Below are positions 17,370 to 25,604 of a stretch of DNA of 42,108 nucleotides, piece after piece; the first letter of the stretch is position 1; the number at the start of each line of letters is the position of its first letter. The stretch comes from Flavobacterium soyangense (lineage in GTDB: Bacteria > Bacteroidota > Bacteroidia > Flavobacteriales > Flavobacteriaceae). The notes under the pieces were generated by a model, which did no database searches, was not told the DNA's origin, and saw nothing but the letters and a program-made list of their open reading frames with translations. The position numbers were made by a program, and so were the translations under genes. The stretch is taken from positions 1 through 42,108 of the forward strand of contig NZ_JADHEC010000031.1 in NCBI RefSeq assembly GCF_015277675.1, in the 5' to 3' direction.

Positions 17370-17927
17370 TTAATCTTTCCATTTAATGCTACAACCTATA
17401 CTTGGTTTTTGTACATCAATATTTTTTTTATTTTCCAATAAATTTGCAATAGCCAATCGTAAATCCTGACCATCAACAGGTATGCCATTTCCAGGTCTTG
17501 AATCATCCAATTGTCCATGATAAACTGCCTGCAAATTTTTATCAAAAAGGTAAAAATCTGGAGTACAAGCAGCATTGTATGCTTTTGCAACTTTTTGGCT
17601 TTCATCAAATAAATAAGGAAAGGGATATTTCAAATGTAATGCTGCATACTTCATATAAATAGGACTGTCTTGAGGGTAATAATTTACATCATTACTACTA
17701 ATAGCTATAAAATTTATTCCCTTTGGGATAAAATCATTTGCTAATTTAACTAATTCTTTATTAACATAAATTACAAATGGACAATGATTACAAATGAACA
17801 TTATGATTGTTCCTTTACTTCCTTTTAATTCTTCTAAATTTTTAAAAGTATTTGTTTTTGTATCTAATAGTGAAAAATCTGGGGCTACCATCCCATTTTC
17901 AATTTTGTTTGAACCTACTAAAGCCAT
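17370..17927 (-). CDS. Thioredoxin-fold peroxiredoxin-like protein (AhpC/TSA type)
   Basis: A 185-residue cytosolic thioredoxin-fold protein. VAPDFSLLDT opens the AhpC/TSA-like fold, the redox site is CNHCPFV (C46-C49, a CxxC), and FPYLFDESQKVAKAYNAACTPDFYLFD carries the cis-Pro loop region. The conserved DSRPGNGIPVDGQDLR block is typical of this 180-200-residue family. The frame extends to a TTG at 17948, but the ATG at 17927 is the likelier start. It sits between the TetR gene and the AhpD-like genes, consistent with a thiol-peroxide defence unit. Confidence 0.85.
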   Translation of the reverse strand: MALVGSNKIENGMVAPDFSLLDTKTNTFKNLEELKGSKGTIIMFICNHCPFVIYVNKELVKLANDFIPKGINFIAISSNDVNYYPQDSPIYMKYAALHLKYPFPYLFDESQKVAKAYNAACTPDFYLFDKNLQAVYHGQLDDSRPGNGIPVDGQDLRLAIANLLENKKNIDVQKPSIGCSIKWKD

Positions 17928-18044
17928 AATATTTTTTTTGTTTAACAATGAGTAATTTATTAATCAAGAAACCAATGTTTCTTTTATGTTTTATGAAATG
18001 ATGCTTGAGGTTAAGAACAATACATTTACATTCTTAAAAATGAT

Positions 18045-18090
18045 GCCTAACTAATTTTTCCTATTTTTTTAATAGATTATTTAGTTAGGC
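18045..18090 (-). terminator. Hairpin after the AhpD-like gene
   Basis: A perfect 10-bp inverted repeat, GCCTAACTAA at 18045-18054 and TTAGTTAGGC at 18081-18090. The 26-bp loop contains a second small CTATT/AATAG hairpin. On the minus strand it follows the stop of the gene at 18153 and probably separates that transcript from the thioredoxin-tetR unit. Confidence 0.55.
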
Positions 18091-18152
18091 ACCCTATATT
18101 TTTTAAACAAAAAATCAATGTTTAAATAATTAATTCTTAATCTGTTTTTGGA

Positions 18153-18704
18153 TTATTTTTTCCAAACTCTACCTGCAAAAGCTGCATCTACTTCTGGGTT
18201 AGTGATGTGGTTAGAGTAATTACTCATTGTTTTAGCTGCTATTCCAGTAATAATTCCTAAAATATGGGATTCAGTGTATCCAACTTTTAAAAATGTGTCA
18301 ACTTCTTCTTGAGAAATAAAACCTCTTTTCTCATTTAAAGAGCGAGCTAGTTTTGATAAAGCTTCTAATTTTGCATCAGGAATTTCTATACCATTTCTAA
18401 TTGCATCTGTTACTTCTGTAGGAACTTTTGTCATCATATCACCTACAAAACTGTGAGCTGCAACGCAATATTCGCAATTATTCTCATATGCTATTGTTAA
18501 GAAAACTACTTCTTGTTCTACTGGAGTAAACCCTGAATGAGCTCTAAAAGTATTATACGTATACGTATAAGCATCTATTAGCGCTGGGTTATTTGCCATT
18601 TTTGTGTACATGTTAGGTATGAAACCTAAATTTTTCTTTGCTTGATCTAGAATTTCTTGAGATAATGCAGGTACTGAATTTCCCTCTAATTTTAAATGTG
18701 CCAT
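18153..18704 (-). CDS. AhpD-like / carboxymuconolactone decarboxylase family protein (intact CxxC)
   Basis: A 183-residue all-helical CMD-family protein. The AhpD-type redox site is ENNCEYCVAAHS (C77, C80, H84), so a disulfide-based alkylhydroperoxidase-like activity is plausible. The preceding FIPNMYTKMANNPALIDAY block is the usual N-terminal half of the longer CMD proteins. Its promoter carries two GGAA-N-TTCC dyads, which is textbook placement for repression, most probably by the nearby TetR protein. A hairpin follows the stop codon. Confidence 0.9.
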   Translation of the reverse strand: MAHLKLEGNSVPALSQEILDQAKKNLGFIPNMYTKMANNPALIDAYTYTYNTFRAHSGFTPVEQEVVFLTIAYENNCEYCVAAHSFVGDMMTKVPTEVTDAIRNGIEIPDAKLEALSKLARSLNEKRGFISQEEVDTFLKVGYTESHILGIITGIAAKTMSNYSNHITNPEVDAAFAGRVWKK

Positions 18705-18734
18705 TTTATTTATTTTAATTGTTACCCGAGTATT

Positions 18735-18781
18735 CGGAATGAATGTTCCGCAAAGGTACTATAACGGAACGAATGTTCCAA
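18735..18781 (-). promoter_or_regulatory. Promoter with two repressor dyads (probable TetR operators)
   Basis: On the minus strand, TTG (18781-18779), 20 bp, then TACCTTTG (18758-18751) forms a full promoter. Dyad O1, CGGAATGAATGTTCCG (18735-18750), covers the start point and dyad O2, GGAACGAATGTTCC (18766-18779), fills the -33/-7 spacer. Their centres are exactly 30 bp apart, about three helical turns. Confidence 0.8.
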
Positions 18782-18804
18782 ATAGTTTTTATTTTTTTTT
18801 TAAA

Positions 18805-19344
18805 CTAGTAGATAGGTAAAACGGGACCGTCTATATCGGTCTGTGCTACGTTATTAAAATAATCAGTAAAAATATTTAATGCTACGGTACCAACAATTTC
18901 CGAAATTTGTGTGTCATCATATCCTGCACTTTTTATTTCATTTATCATTTTGTCTGATACCTTACCTTTGGAAGCAATAACTTCTAACGCAAATTTTAAA
19001 GCTGTATTGATTTTAGGATCATGTGATTCGCCATGTATTGCGTGTTCGAGAGTTACTATGTCAAGGCAAATGATTTTTTCACCTTGGTAAAAGTGTGCTA
19101 CATGACAATAATTACTGCCGTTTTCGTTAGCTACTGTCAAGGCAATGAGTTCATTAAGCTCAGCTCCAATTGAGTTTTCATTAAGTGCTGCACTAAAAGA
19201 AAGATACCCTTCTAATACTGCTGGGGAATTTCCCATAATTCGGAGCATATTTGGAACTTTTCCTAATTTGTGTTGTACGGTATTAAACAATCTTTTGGTT
19301 TTACCGTCAGCGTTGTCTGGATGTATCGTTCTTAATCGTGCCAT
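18805..19344 (-). CDS. AhpD-like / carboxymuconolactone decarboxylase family protein lacking the first redox cysteine
   Basis: A 179-residue CMD-family protein, collinear with the neighbour at 18153 (same residue numbering of the active site). Here the motif is ENGSNYCHVAHF: C80 and H84 are kept but the first cysteine is Ser77. It cannot form the usual CxxC disulfide, so it may use a single cysteine or act in a non-redox role. The sequence otherwise looks intact, with KVPNMLRIMGNSPAVLEGY before the motif. Its promoter is the member of the GGGAAAA motif family described at 19391-19438, and differs from the TetR-type promoter of its neighbour. Confidence 0.85.
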   Translation of the reverse strand: MARLRTIHPDNADGKTKRLFNTVQHKLGKVPNMLRIMGNSPAVLEGYLSFSAALNENSIGAELNELIALTVANENGSNYCHVAHFYQGEKIICLDIVTLEHAIHGESHDPKINTALKFALEVIASKGKVSDKMINEIKSAGYDDTQISEIVGTVALNIFTDYFNNVAQTDIDGPVLPIY

Positions 19345-19390
19345 GTTTTTAATTATTTATACTTTGTGAGTTTTTATTTATTTGTTATCA

Positions 19391-19458
19391 CAAAGGTATT
19401 CTTCTTTCAAAAAGAAGATTTAGACTTGTTTTCCCAAATGTTTGTCAGTTTTTCCTAT
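19391..19458 (-). promoter_or_regulatory. Promoter with AraC-type box of the CMD gene at 19344
   Basis: On the minus strand, TTTGGGAAAA begins at 19438, exactly 40 bp before the perfect -7 element TACCTTTG (19398-19391). A second half-site AGGAAAAA lies 21 bp further upstream (about 19456). A CTTCTTT-CAA-AAAGAAG dyad (19401-19417) sits between box and -7. There is no TTG at -33 spacing. Confidence 0.6.
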
Positions 19459-19868
19459 GTTAAAGTTTTTTAAAATTATAGGTATTAGGAAATTGATTTT
19501 ATTTAGCTATCAAGCATCATATTAAATTGACCACGTCGTATTTTTTATATAATCTATTTCTTTAATTTTCATGATGGTGACAGCTTCTGTGTCATTATAG
19601 GTAATTCAATTGCTGAGTTTGCCATATATTACTTTTGATGATGATTAAACCGAAGCAATTGGTTATTGCAATTATATTTTTTAAAAAGAAAAAAAGTTAA
19701 CTCATCGGGAAAAATTGCTTCATTATTTGGGAGTATTGGGTTGCACTTTTGTATAATGAATATACATTTTCATTCTGGCCATATATTCATCGCTGAATTA
19801 ATCAATTATAACAAGAATGGTTAAAGTAGGGATAACACAAATAAATAACAATAGAATAAATTTTTAAA
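19418..19868. other. Intergenic region between divergent redox genes
   Basis: This gap of about 520 bp (from 19345) holds the two divergent promoters called separately and no credible gene. The middle part (19500-19690) is AT-rich with no repeat or stable hairpin that I can support. Confidence 0.5.
19704..19751 (+). promoter_or_regulatory. AraC-type box and -7 element of the thioredoxin-fold gene at 19869
   Basis: ATCGGGAAAA (19704-19713) begins exactly 40 bp before CACTTTTG (19744-19751), a one-mismatch -7 element. A related TTTGGGAG lies 21-22 bp downstream of the box. The leader to the ATG is about 110 bp. Confidence 0.55.
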
Positions 19869-20474
19869 ATGGAAAACGTAACTTTACAAAACAGCATTAA
19901 TCCAAATGACATAAAACAATATTTTAAAAATGGAGTTTCTTACGACCAATATAGGAAAGAAATGGAGTCAGGGCTCGAATCAAACCAGAACGATGATATG
20001 CGTAACTATATTGAATTAAATCAACATAGAATGAATCGATTGGATAAAAAGTTAGCTCTCTCCCAAGAAATGATTCAATCGATAAATTCCTTAAAAGAGA
20101 AAATATATTGGGTTGTATTGACCGAACATTGGTGTGGCGATGCTGCCCAAATTCTACCTGTATTGGCAAAAATAGCAGAACAGAGTGAGGGCAAAATAGA
20201 ACTGAAACTATTATATAGGGATGAAAATTTAGGGCTGATGGACAATTTTTTAACTAATGGGGGTAGAGCCATTCCTAAATTAATTCAATTAAATGATAAA
20301 TTAGAAATAAAAAAGCATTGGGGACCAAGACCCAAAACGGCTCAAGAATTAGTCATTTTTTTAAAATCTAATCCGGAGAGTGCTGTAACTTATTCAGAAC
20401 AATTGCATAAATGGTATGCCAAAAATAATCAACTAGATATCCAAAAGGAAGTTGCTACTCTGTTGCAATTTTAA
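19869..20474 (+). CDS. Thioredoxin-family protein with CxxA active site
   Basis: A 201-residue thioredoxin-fold protein (Thioredoxin_9-like). After an N-terminal helical region of about 75 residues, the fold shows WVVLTEHWCGDAAQ, with C89 but alanine where the resolving cysteine of CxxC would be (C89-G-D-A92), and a later GRAIPKLIQL with the cis-proline. A single-cysteine site suggests a monothiol or bacilliredoxin-like role; this is inferred. It is followed by an AraC regulator 65 bp downstream and preceded by a GGGAAAA box promoter. Confidence 0.85.
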   Translation: MENVTLQNSINPNDIKQYFKNGVSYDQYRKEMESGLESNQNDDMRNYIELNQHRMNRLDKKLALSQEMIQSINSLKEKIYWVVLTEHWCGDAAQILPVLAKIAEQSEGKIELKLLYRDENLGLMDNFLTNGGRAIPKLIQLNDKLEIKKHWGPRPKTAQELVIFLKSNPESAVTYSEQLHKWYAKNNQLDIQKEVATLLQF

Positions 20475-20539
20475 ACTAATATCAGTTATAAGAGTAATAA
20501 TATTAATTAGATGATTAAAATAATTAATTAAAATAAATC

Positions 20540-21412
20540 GTGAAAGAAGGCAATATTTACAGGTTTCTGAATTCAATTAACAGAAAAGTTGACTTTGAAG
20601 TTATTCCATCAATACCTAATTCTTTTTTTGAAACTGATCAAAAAGAAAATTATTATACTATTATGGTAATAAGCAAAGGTGATGGTAAAGTAAAGCTAGA
20701 TTTCTCAGAATTTACATTCGAAGAAAAGTCAATTTTATTTTTTTCAATTTCACAGTCTTTTAGGATTATTAATGCGGGTAATATTGAGGGATTTGCCATA
20801 CGTTTTCATCCCGATTTTTTTTCTTTTAAAGAAATACAGGGTGAAATTCCTGAGGGGGTTTTACTTTTTAGCAGTTGTTATATGCCTTCAACGCTTAAGC
20901 TTAATGATAATCAGGAGTTTAGTCTGTTTTTAATGATTATTGATTATTTGAAGGAAGCGCTGCAATTAAATGGGAACTATATAAAGGAAAATATAATTTC
21001 CAATTTGCGTATTTTTATTTTAGAAGCTTCAAAATTAAAATCAATTAAAAATCAGGATGCACTGACAAGTTTTCAAGATATTAAAATACCTTTTAAATCC
21101 CAATATTTAGTTGATGCCATAGAAAACAATTTCAGAACAAAACATAATGTTGAATTCTATGCCGATTTTTTTCAAATTCCCCTAAATATTTTAAATCAAA
21201 TTTGTTTTGAAAAGTTTAAAAAATCTCTAAGTGATTTAATTTATGAGCGAATCATAATAGAATGTAATAGGCAACTATACATTACTACCAAAACATTGAA
21301 ACAAATATCAACTGATGTGGGGTTTATCGATGAAAATTGTTTTGTAGAAGTTTTTGAATCAAGGACTGGTTTGTCACCAAAACTCTTCAGAGAGACTTTG
21401 GGGGGTTTTTAA
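20540..21412 (+). CDS. AraC-family transcriptional regulator
   Basis: A 290-residue regulator starting at GTG (no suitable ATG for the N-terminal domain). The sensor part is a cupin-like domain (MVISKGDGKVKLDFSEFTFE, AIRFHPDFFS). The C-terminal HTH pair contains VEFYADFFQIPLNILNQICF and LKQISTDVGFIDENCFVEVF and ends in GLSPKLFRETL. It lies just downstream of the CxxA thioredoxin gene, whose promoter carries a GGGAAAA box, and is one of two candidates for the regulator that reads that box. Confidence 0.87.
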   Translation: MKEGNIYRFLNSINRKVDFEVIPSIPNSFFETDQKENYYTIMVISKGDGKVKLDFSEFTFEEKSILFFSISQSFRIINAGNIEGFAIRFHPDFFSFKEIQGEIPEGVLLFSSCYMPSTLKLNDNQEFSLFLMIIDYLKEALQLNGNYIKENIISNLRIFILEASKLKSIKNQDALTSFQDIKIPFKSQYLVDAIENNFRTKHNVEFYADFFQIPLNILNQICFEKFKKSLSDLIYERIIIECNRQLYITTKTLKQISTDVGFIDENCFVEVFESRTGLSPKLFRETLGGF

Positions 21413-21660
21413 TGTTCATTGCATTTTTGCTAAATGAATGTTTATAAATAAACGTAGTATTTATGTAGCATAGTTCAAATTGTAATATAAGAAGGAAGAA
21501 GTTACAGTTTTATTAAAATCATCAGTATTGATTTTTTTATTTTAAGATTGAGGTATAGAAATCTAAGCTAAATGGAATATAAAGTTGTCGTTAGCACTAT
21601 ATAAAAGTAGGTGATGTTGAGCTTTAAAAGCCAAATTTTTAATTATTTATATTATTTAAT

Positions 21661-24600
21661 ATGAGATACTTTTTTAGAATACTATTAGTTGGTTTAATGA
21701 TTTTTTTGTCTCATTCTTGTGCAACGTTTGATAAACAAACAACAAAAAAATCATCAGTTAAAGATGACAATTTAGGTGTAAACATTTATTTAATCGGTGA
21801 TGCCGGACTTTTAGAAAACGGCAATCAATCAAAGGCCTTGGATGCTCTAAAAGATAAGATAAAAGATTCAAAAAAAGAAGATGTTTTACTTTTTTTGGGA
21901 GACAATGTTTATCCAAAAGGAATGCCCAGTGAAATATCTGATGTGAATAGAGAAGAAGCCGAAAATTCCTTGCAAGCACAAACTAATATTGCCCAAAATT
22001 TTAAAGGGAAGGTGATTTTTATTCCAGGAAACCACGATTGGTACTCCGGCATCGACGGATTGAAGGAGGAACAAAAAATGGTGGAAAAAGCATTAGGCAA
22101 GAATAGTTTTTTACCAAAAAATGGTTGTCCAATAGATAGTTATGAGATTTCAAAAGACATAGTTGTTATTGCAGTCGATAGCGAGTGGTATTTAACCGAC
22201 TGGGACAAACATCCAAAAATAAACGACAATTGCAATATAAAAACACGATTTAAATTCTTTGAAGAATTTAAATCCTTAGTCAATAAAAATCAAGGAAAAA
22301 CGATTGTTTTGGCTATGCATCATCCACTAGAAAGTAACGGAAATCATGGTGGTCAATATGCTTTTAACATTTTAAAAACACCTTTAAACATAATTAGAAG
22401 AACATCAGGAGCAAGTCCTGAAGATAGTAATTATCCGCTTTACAGAGAACTATCTAACAAAATCACCACCATTTTACAAGAATACAAAGACAATGTTATA
22501 GTAGTCTCTGGACACGATCATAATTTACAATATTTAGTTCATAAAAACATTAGCCAAATTATAAGTGGTTCGGGCTCAAAAGTAAATTCGGTTCGTCATT
22601 TTAAAAAAGACACCCTTACTTTTGGCTATTCTGGTCTGGGATACTCAATACTGAATATTCAAGCAAATAAACAAGCAGTTTCCTTTTTTGATGCAAATAA
22701 TAATTTGTTACATTCCAAGGTTATTCGAGAAATCAAGAAAAAAGTCAGCACACAAAATGTTAATTTTCCAATAGAAAAAAATATCAGTGCTTCAATTTAC
22801 AATCAAAATATAGGAAAGAAATCGAGTGCATTCAATTTCTTTTTCGGCAATCATTATCGTGAATTGTATTCTAAAAAATTCAATTTCCAAGTGGTTAATC
22901 TAGACACACTTTATGGAGGTCTGAAACCTGTAAAATTAGGTGGCGGCAATCAATCAGTATCACTGCGATTAGAAGACAAAGACGGAAAAGAATATGTAAT
23001 GCGTCGTTTGAGAAAGAGTGCAACTCAATTTATTCAGGTCAAGGCATTCCAGCAAGATTATATGAAAGATCGTTTAAACAATACAGTAGCCGAACGTTTC
23101 TTGATGGATTTCTACACCACTTCTTATCCATTTTCTGCTTTAGTGACCGGGAATTTATCTGATATTGTTGGGGTTTATCACGCTAATCCACAAATATTTT
23201 ATATTCCAAAACAGAATGGTCTAGAAAACTTCAATGATGTTTTGGGTAACGATTTATATTTGATTGAAGAGCGTTTGTCTAAAGAATTTAAAGCTGGGAA
23301 ATCGTTCGGAAAATCAGATGATATTGTTTCTACAGATGAAGTGATGAACAATTTGATGAAAGATGAAAAATACAATATCAATCATCAACAATATATCAAG
23401 ACACGTTTGTTTGATATGTGGCTTGGCGATTGGGACAGGCACGAGGATCAATACCGCTGGGCCACTTATATAAACCAAGATGGAACAATTAGCTATGCCC
23501 CAATTCCGAGAGATAGGGATCAGGCTTTTCCAAAATTTGATGGTTTTTTTACTCAAGCTTCGACCCATCTGGTTCCCGCACTTTGGTTGATGCAGTCTTT
23601 TGGCCCAAATCTTAAAAATGTAGAAACCTTCAATCAGATTATCTACAAAACTGATATGATGCTTATCAACCAATCGAGTTTAGATGAATGGCTAACCGAA
23701 GCTTCTTTCTTACAAAAAAATCTAACCGATGAGTCTATCGAAAAAGCTTTTGCCAATCTTCCGGAAGAAATTAAAGAAAAAAATATTGAAAACATTAAAG
23801 CTAACCTTAAAAGCAGACGTGATCACATTGCAGACTGGGCAAATGAATATTATAAAATTCTAAACAAAAACGCCATTATAATAGGAACTAATAAGGACGA
23901 TATTTTTGAAATAACACGATTAGAAAATGGGAGTACTCATATCAAAGTAGAACGAAATAAAAGTTCCGAAAATAGTAAGGACATTGTTTATGAAAAAGAG
24001 TTTTATCCTAATATAACCAAAGAAATATGGATTTATGGATTAGACGACAAGGATCATTTTATTGTAAATGGCAACGGAAAAGCGGCTATCAAAATCATCA
24101 TTGTCGGGGGGCAAGACAAAGACATTTATACTATCGAAAATCCTGGTAAAATTCAAATTTATGACTATAAAACCAAAGAAAGCGTTTTTGAAGGAAAGGA
24201 AGTTAAACATACATTGACAGATGATTACACTATTAATACATTTGACCATAATAAATTTAAACATAATTTTCGTCAAATACTACCATCAATTTCCTACAAT
24301 CCAGATGATGGTTTTCTATTGGGTGCCTTGATGCATGTTACTAAATTTAATTTTGAAAATAATCCGTTCTCTCAAAAACACACTTTTGGAGCCCGATATC
24401 TCACGGCTACAAACGGTTTTGAAGTAAGCTACAAAACAGAATTGGCCAATAGTATTAAAAAATACAATATTGGTTTTGAAACCAGATACACTACACCAGC
24501 ATTCAGTCAAAACTTTTTTGGGTTTGGTAACGAAACCAAGAATTTTGAAAACAGTCTTGACATTGAATATTATAGAACAAGACTAGAACAATTTAATGCC

Positions 24601-25302
24601 AAATTATCACTAATAAGAAGAGGAAAAGCAGGTAGTTTATTGAATGTCAGTATCCCGTTTGACTATGTAAAACCCAACGATAACATGGGTAGAATAATCG
24701 AGCAATTATTTGTTCCACAACAATTAGAAGCAAAAAAATTCATTGGATTTGAAACCAATTATAGATTTGAAAACAAGAATAATAAAGCATTTTCAACATT
24801 AGGATTCGAATTTAATTTCACTGCGGGATGGAAAACAAATTTGGAGCAAGGAAATCTAAATTACGCTTATTTTAGCCCTGCCTTACAAATTGATTATCCT
24901 ATAATTAGAAATGAAAAACTAACCCTTTCAACGCTTTGGAAAGGAAACATTATTTCAAATAATAATTTTGAGTTTTATCAGGCAGCAAGTATTGGCGGTA
25001 AAAATGGCTTACGCGGTTACCGAAACGAACGCTTTTCTGGTAAAAGTTCCTATTACCAGAATACCGATTTGCGTATGAATTTATTCAATTTCAACGCCGG
25101 TATTTTACCAGCTAAGTTCGGAGTTTTTAGTGGTTTTGATTATGGAAAAGTTTGGCTGGACGATGACAATTCAAATAAATGGCACACTTCCTATGGTGGT
25201 GGCATTTTTGCCAATGCAGCTGGATTATTTATTTTTCAAACATCTTATTTTGCTTCAGATGATGGAGGAAGATTTGTGTTTGGACTGGATTTTGGATTTT
25301 AA
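21661..25302 (+). CDS. Outer-membrane lipoprotein: metallophosphatase + kinase-like centre + Omp85-type barrel
   Basis: A 1213-residue protein. A lipoprotein signal ends at the lipobox SHSC (C20). Residues 40-300 form a calcineurin-like metallophosphoesterase: GDAG (46), GDNVYP (80), GNHDWY (123), MHHPLE (about 219) and GHDHN (284). Residues about 420-700 contain GGGNQS (427) and YVMRRLRK, then MWLGDWDRHEDQ (D592) and PIPRDRDQAF (DRD 618-620), a layout like HipA/CotH/Fam20C-type kinases. The last 340 residues are beta-rich with GGKNGLRGYRNERF, typical of BamA/TamA surface-antigen barrels, ending in a C-terminal Phe. It opens the polyphosphate operon. Substrate unknown; the kinase reading is inference. 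Confidence 0.85.
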   Translation: MRYFFRILLVGLMIFLSHSCATFDKQTTKKSSVKDDNLGVNIYLIGDAGLLENGNQSKALDALKDKIKDSKKEDVLLFLGDNVYPKGMPSEISDVNREEAENSLQAQTNIAQNFKGKVIFIPGNHDWYSGIDGLKEEQKMVEKALGKNSFLPKNGCPIDSYEISKDIVVIAVDSEWYLTDWDKHPKINDNCNIKTRFKFFEEFKSLVNKNQGKTIVLAMHHPLESNGNHGGQYAFNILKTPLNIIRRTSGASPEDSNYPLYRELSNKITTILQEYKDNVIVVSGHDHNLQYLVHKNISQIISGSGSKVNSVRHFKKDTLTFGYSGLGYSILNIQANKQAVSFFDANNNLLHSKVIREIKKKVSTQNVNFPIEKNISASIYNQNIGKKSSAFNFFFGNHYRELYSKKFNFQVVNLDTLYGGLKPVKLGGGNQSVSLRLEDKDGKEYVMRRLRKSATQFIQVKAFQQDYMKDRLNNTVAERFLMDFYTTSYPFSALVTGNLSDIVGVYHANPQIFYIPKQNGLENFNDVLGNDLYLIEERLSKEFKAGKSFGKSDDIVSTDEVMNNLMKDEKYNINHQQYIKTRLFDMWLGDWDRHEDQYRWATYINQDGTISYAPIPRDRDQAFPKFDGFFTQASTHLVPALWLMQSFGPNLKNVETFNQIIYKTDMMLINQSSLDEWLTEASFLQKNLTDESIEKAFANLPEEIKEKNIENIKANLKSRRDHIADWANEYYKILNKNAIIIGTNKDDIFEITRLENGSTHIKVERNKSSENSKDIVYEKEFYPNITKEIWIYGLDDKDHFIVNGNGKAAIKIIIVGGQDKDIYTIENPGKIQIYDYKTKESVFEGKEVKHTLTDDYTINTFDHNKFKHNFRQILPSISYNPDDGFLLGALMHVTKFNFENNPFSQKHTFGARYLTATNGFEVSYKTELANSIKKYNIGFETRYTTPAFSQNFFGFGNETKNFENSLDIEYYRTRLEQFNAKLSLIRRGKAGSLLNVSIPFDYVKPNDNMGRIIEQLFVPQQLEAKKFIGFETNYRFENKNNKAFSTLGFEFNFTAGWKTNLEQGNLNYAYFSPALQIDYPIIRNEKLTLSTLWKGNIISNNNFEFYQAASIGGKNGLRGYRNERFSGKSSYYQNTDLRMNLFNFNAGILPAKFGVFSGFDYGKVWLDDDNSNKWHTSYGGGIFANAAGLFIFQTSYFASDDGGRFVFGLDFGF

Positions 25303-25381
25303 ATAAAATAATATTGAAGGCAATGATAAATTCTTTCAAACATTCAATGTATCAAAAGCAAATAAGCAATCATAATATCAA

Positions 25382-25600
25382 ATGAAACCAAGAGAAATTT
25401 TTACTACAACGGCTGCTCTTATACTTATACTTATATCTGGAATTTCAATCTTTTGGAAGCCAATAGTTTGGAGTTTAATGTTCATTATGCCAATACTATT
25501 TGTTGGAATTAGCGACATTATTCAAACCAAACACATTTTACATCGTTTGGGACCAAATAATTTAGTATCCTACAAAGAATTGTATCCTGAAACAATATAA
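25382..25600 (+). CDS. Small membrane protein resembling the N terminus of FMN-binding glutamate synthase family
   Basis: A 72-residue protein with two adjacent hydrophobic helices (about 9-25 and 28-43), followed by VGISDIIQTKHILHRLGPNN. That juxtaposition resembles the N-terminal membrane anchor of FMN-binding glutamate synthase-like proteins, where a (G)xxDxxQxxHxIxRN segment follows the helices. The catalytic part is absent, so it is either an independent small protein or a relic kept as a spacer. It lies 4 bp upstream of ppk1 and is translated in the operon. Confidence 0.6.
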   Translation: MKPREIFTTTAALILILISGISIFWKPIVWSLMFIMPILFVGISDIIQTKHILHRLGPNNLVSYKELYPETI

Positions 25601-25604
25601 AATA

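Noticed and set aside
23314..23673. Minus-strand frame of 119 codons within the large lipoprotein gene
   Set aside because: It is a shadow of the conserved kinase-like region on the plus strand.
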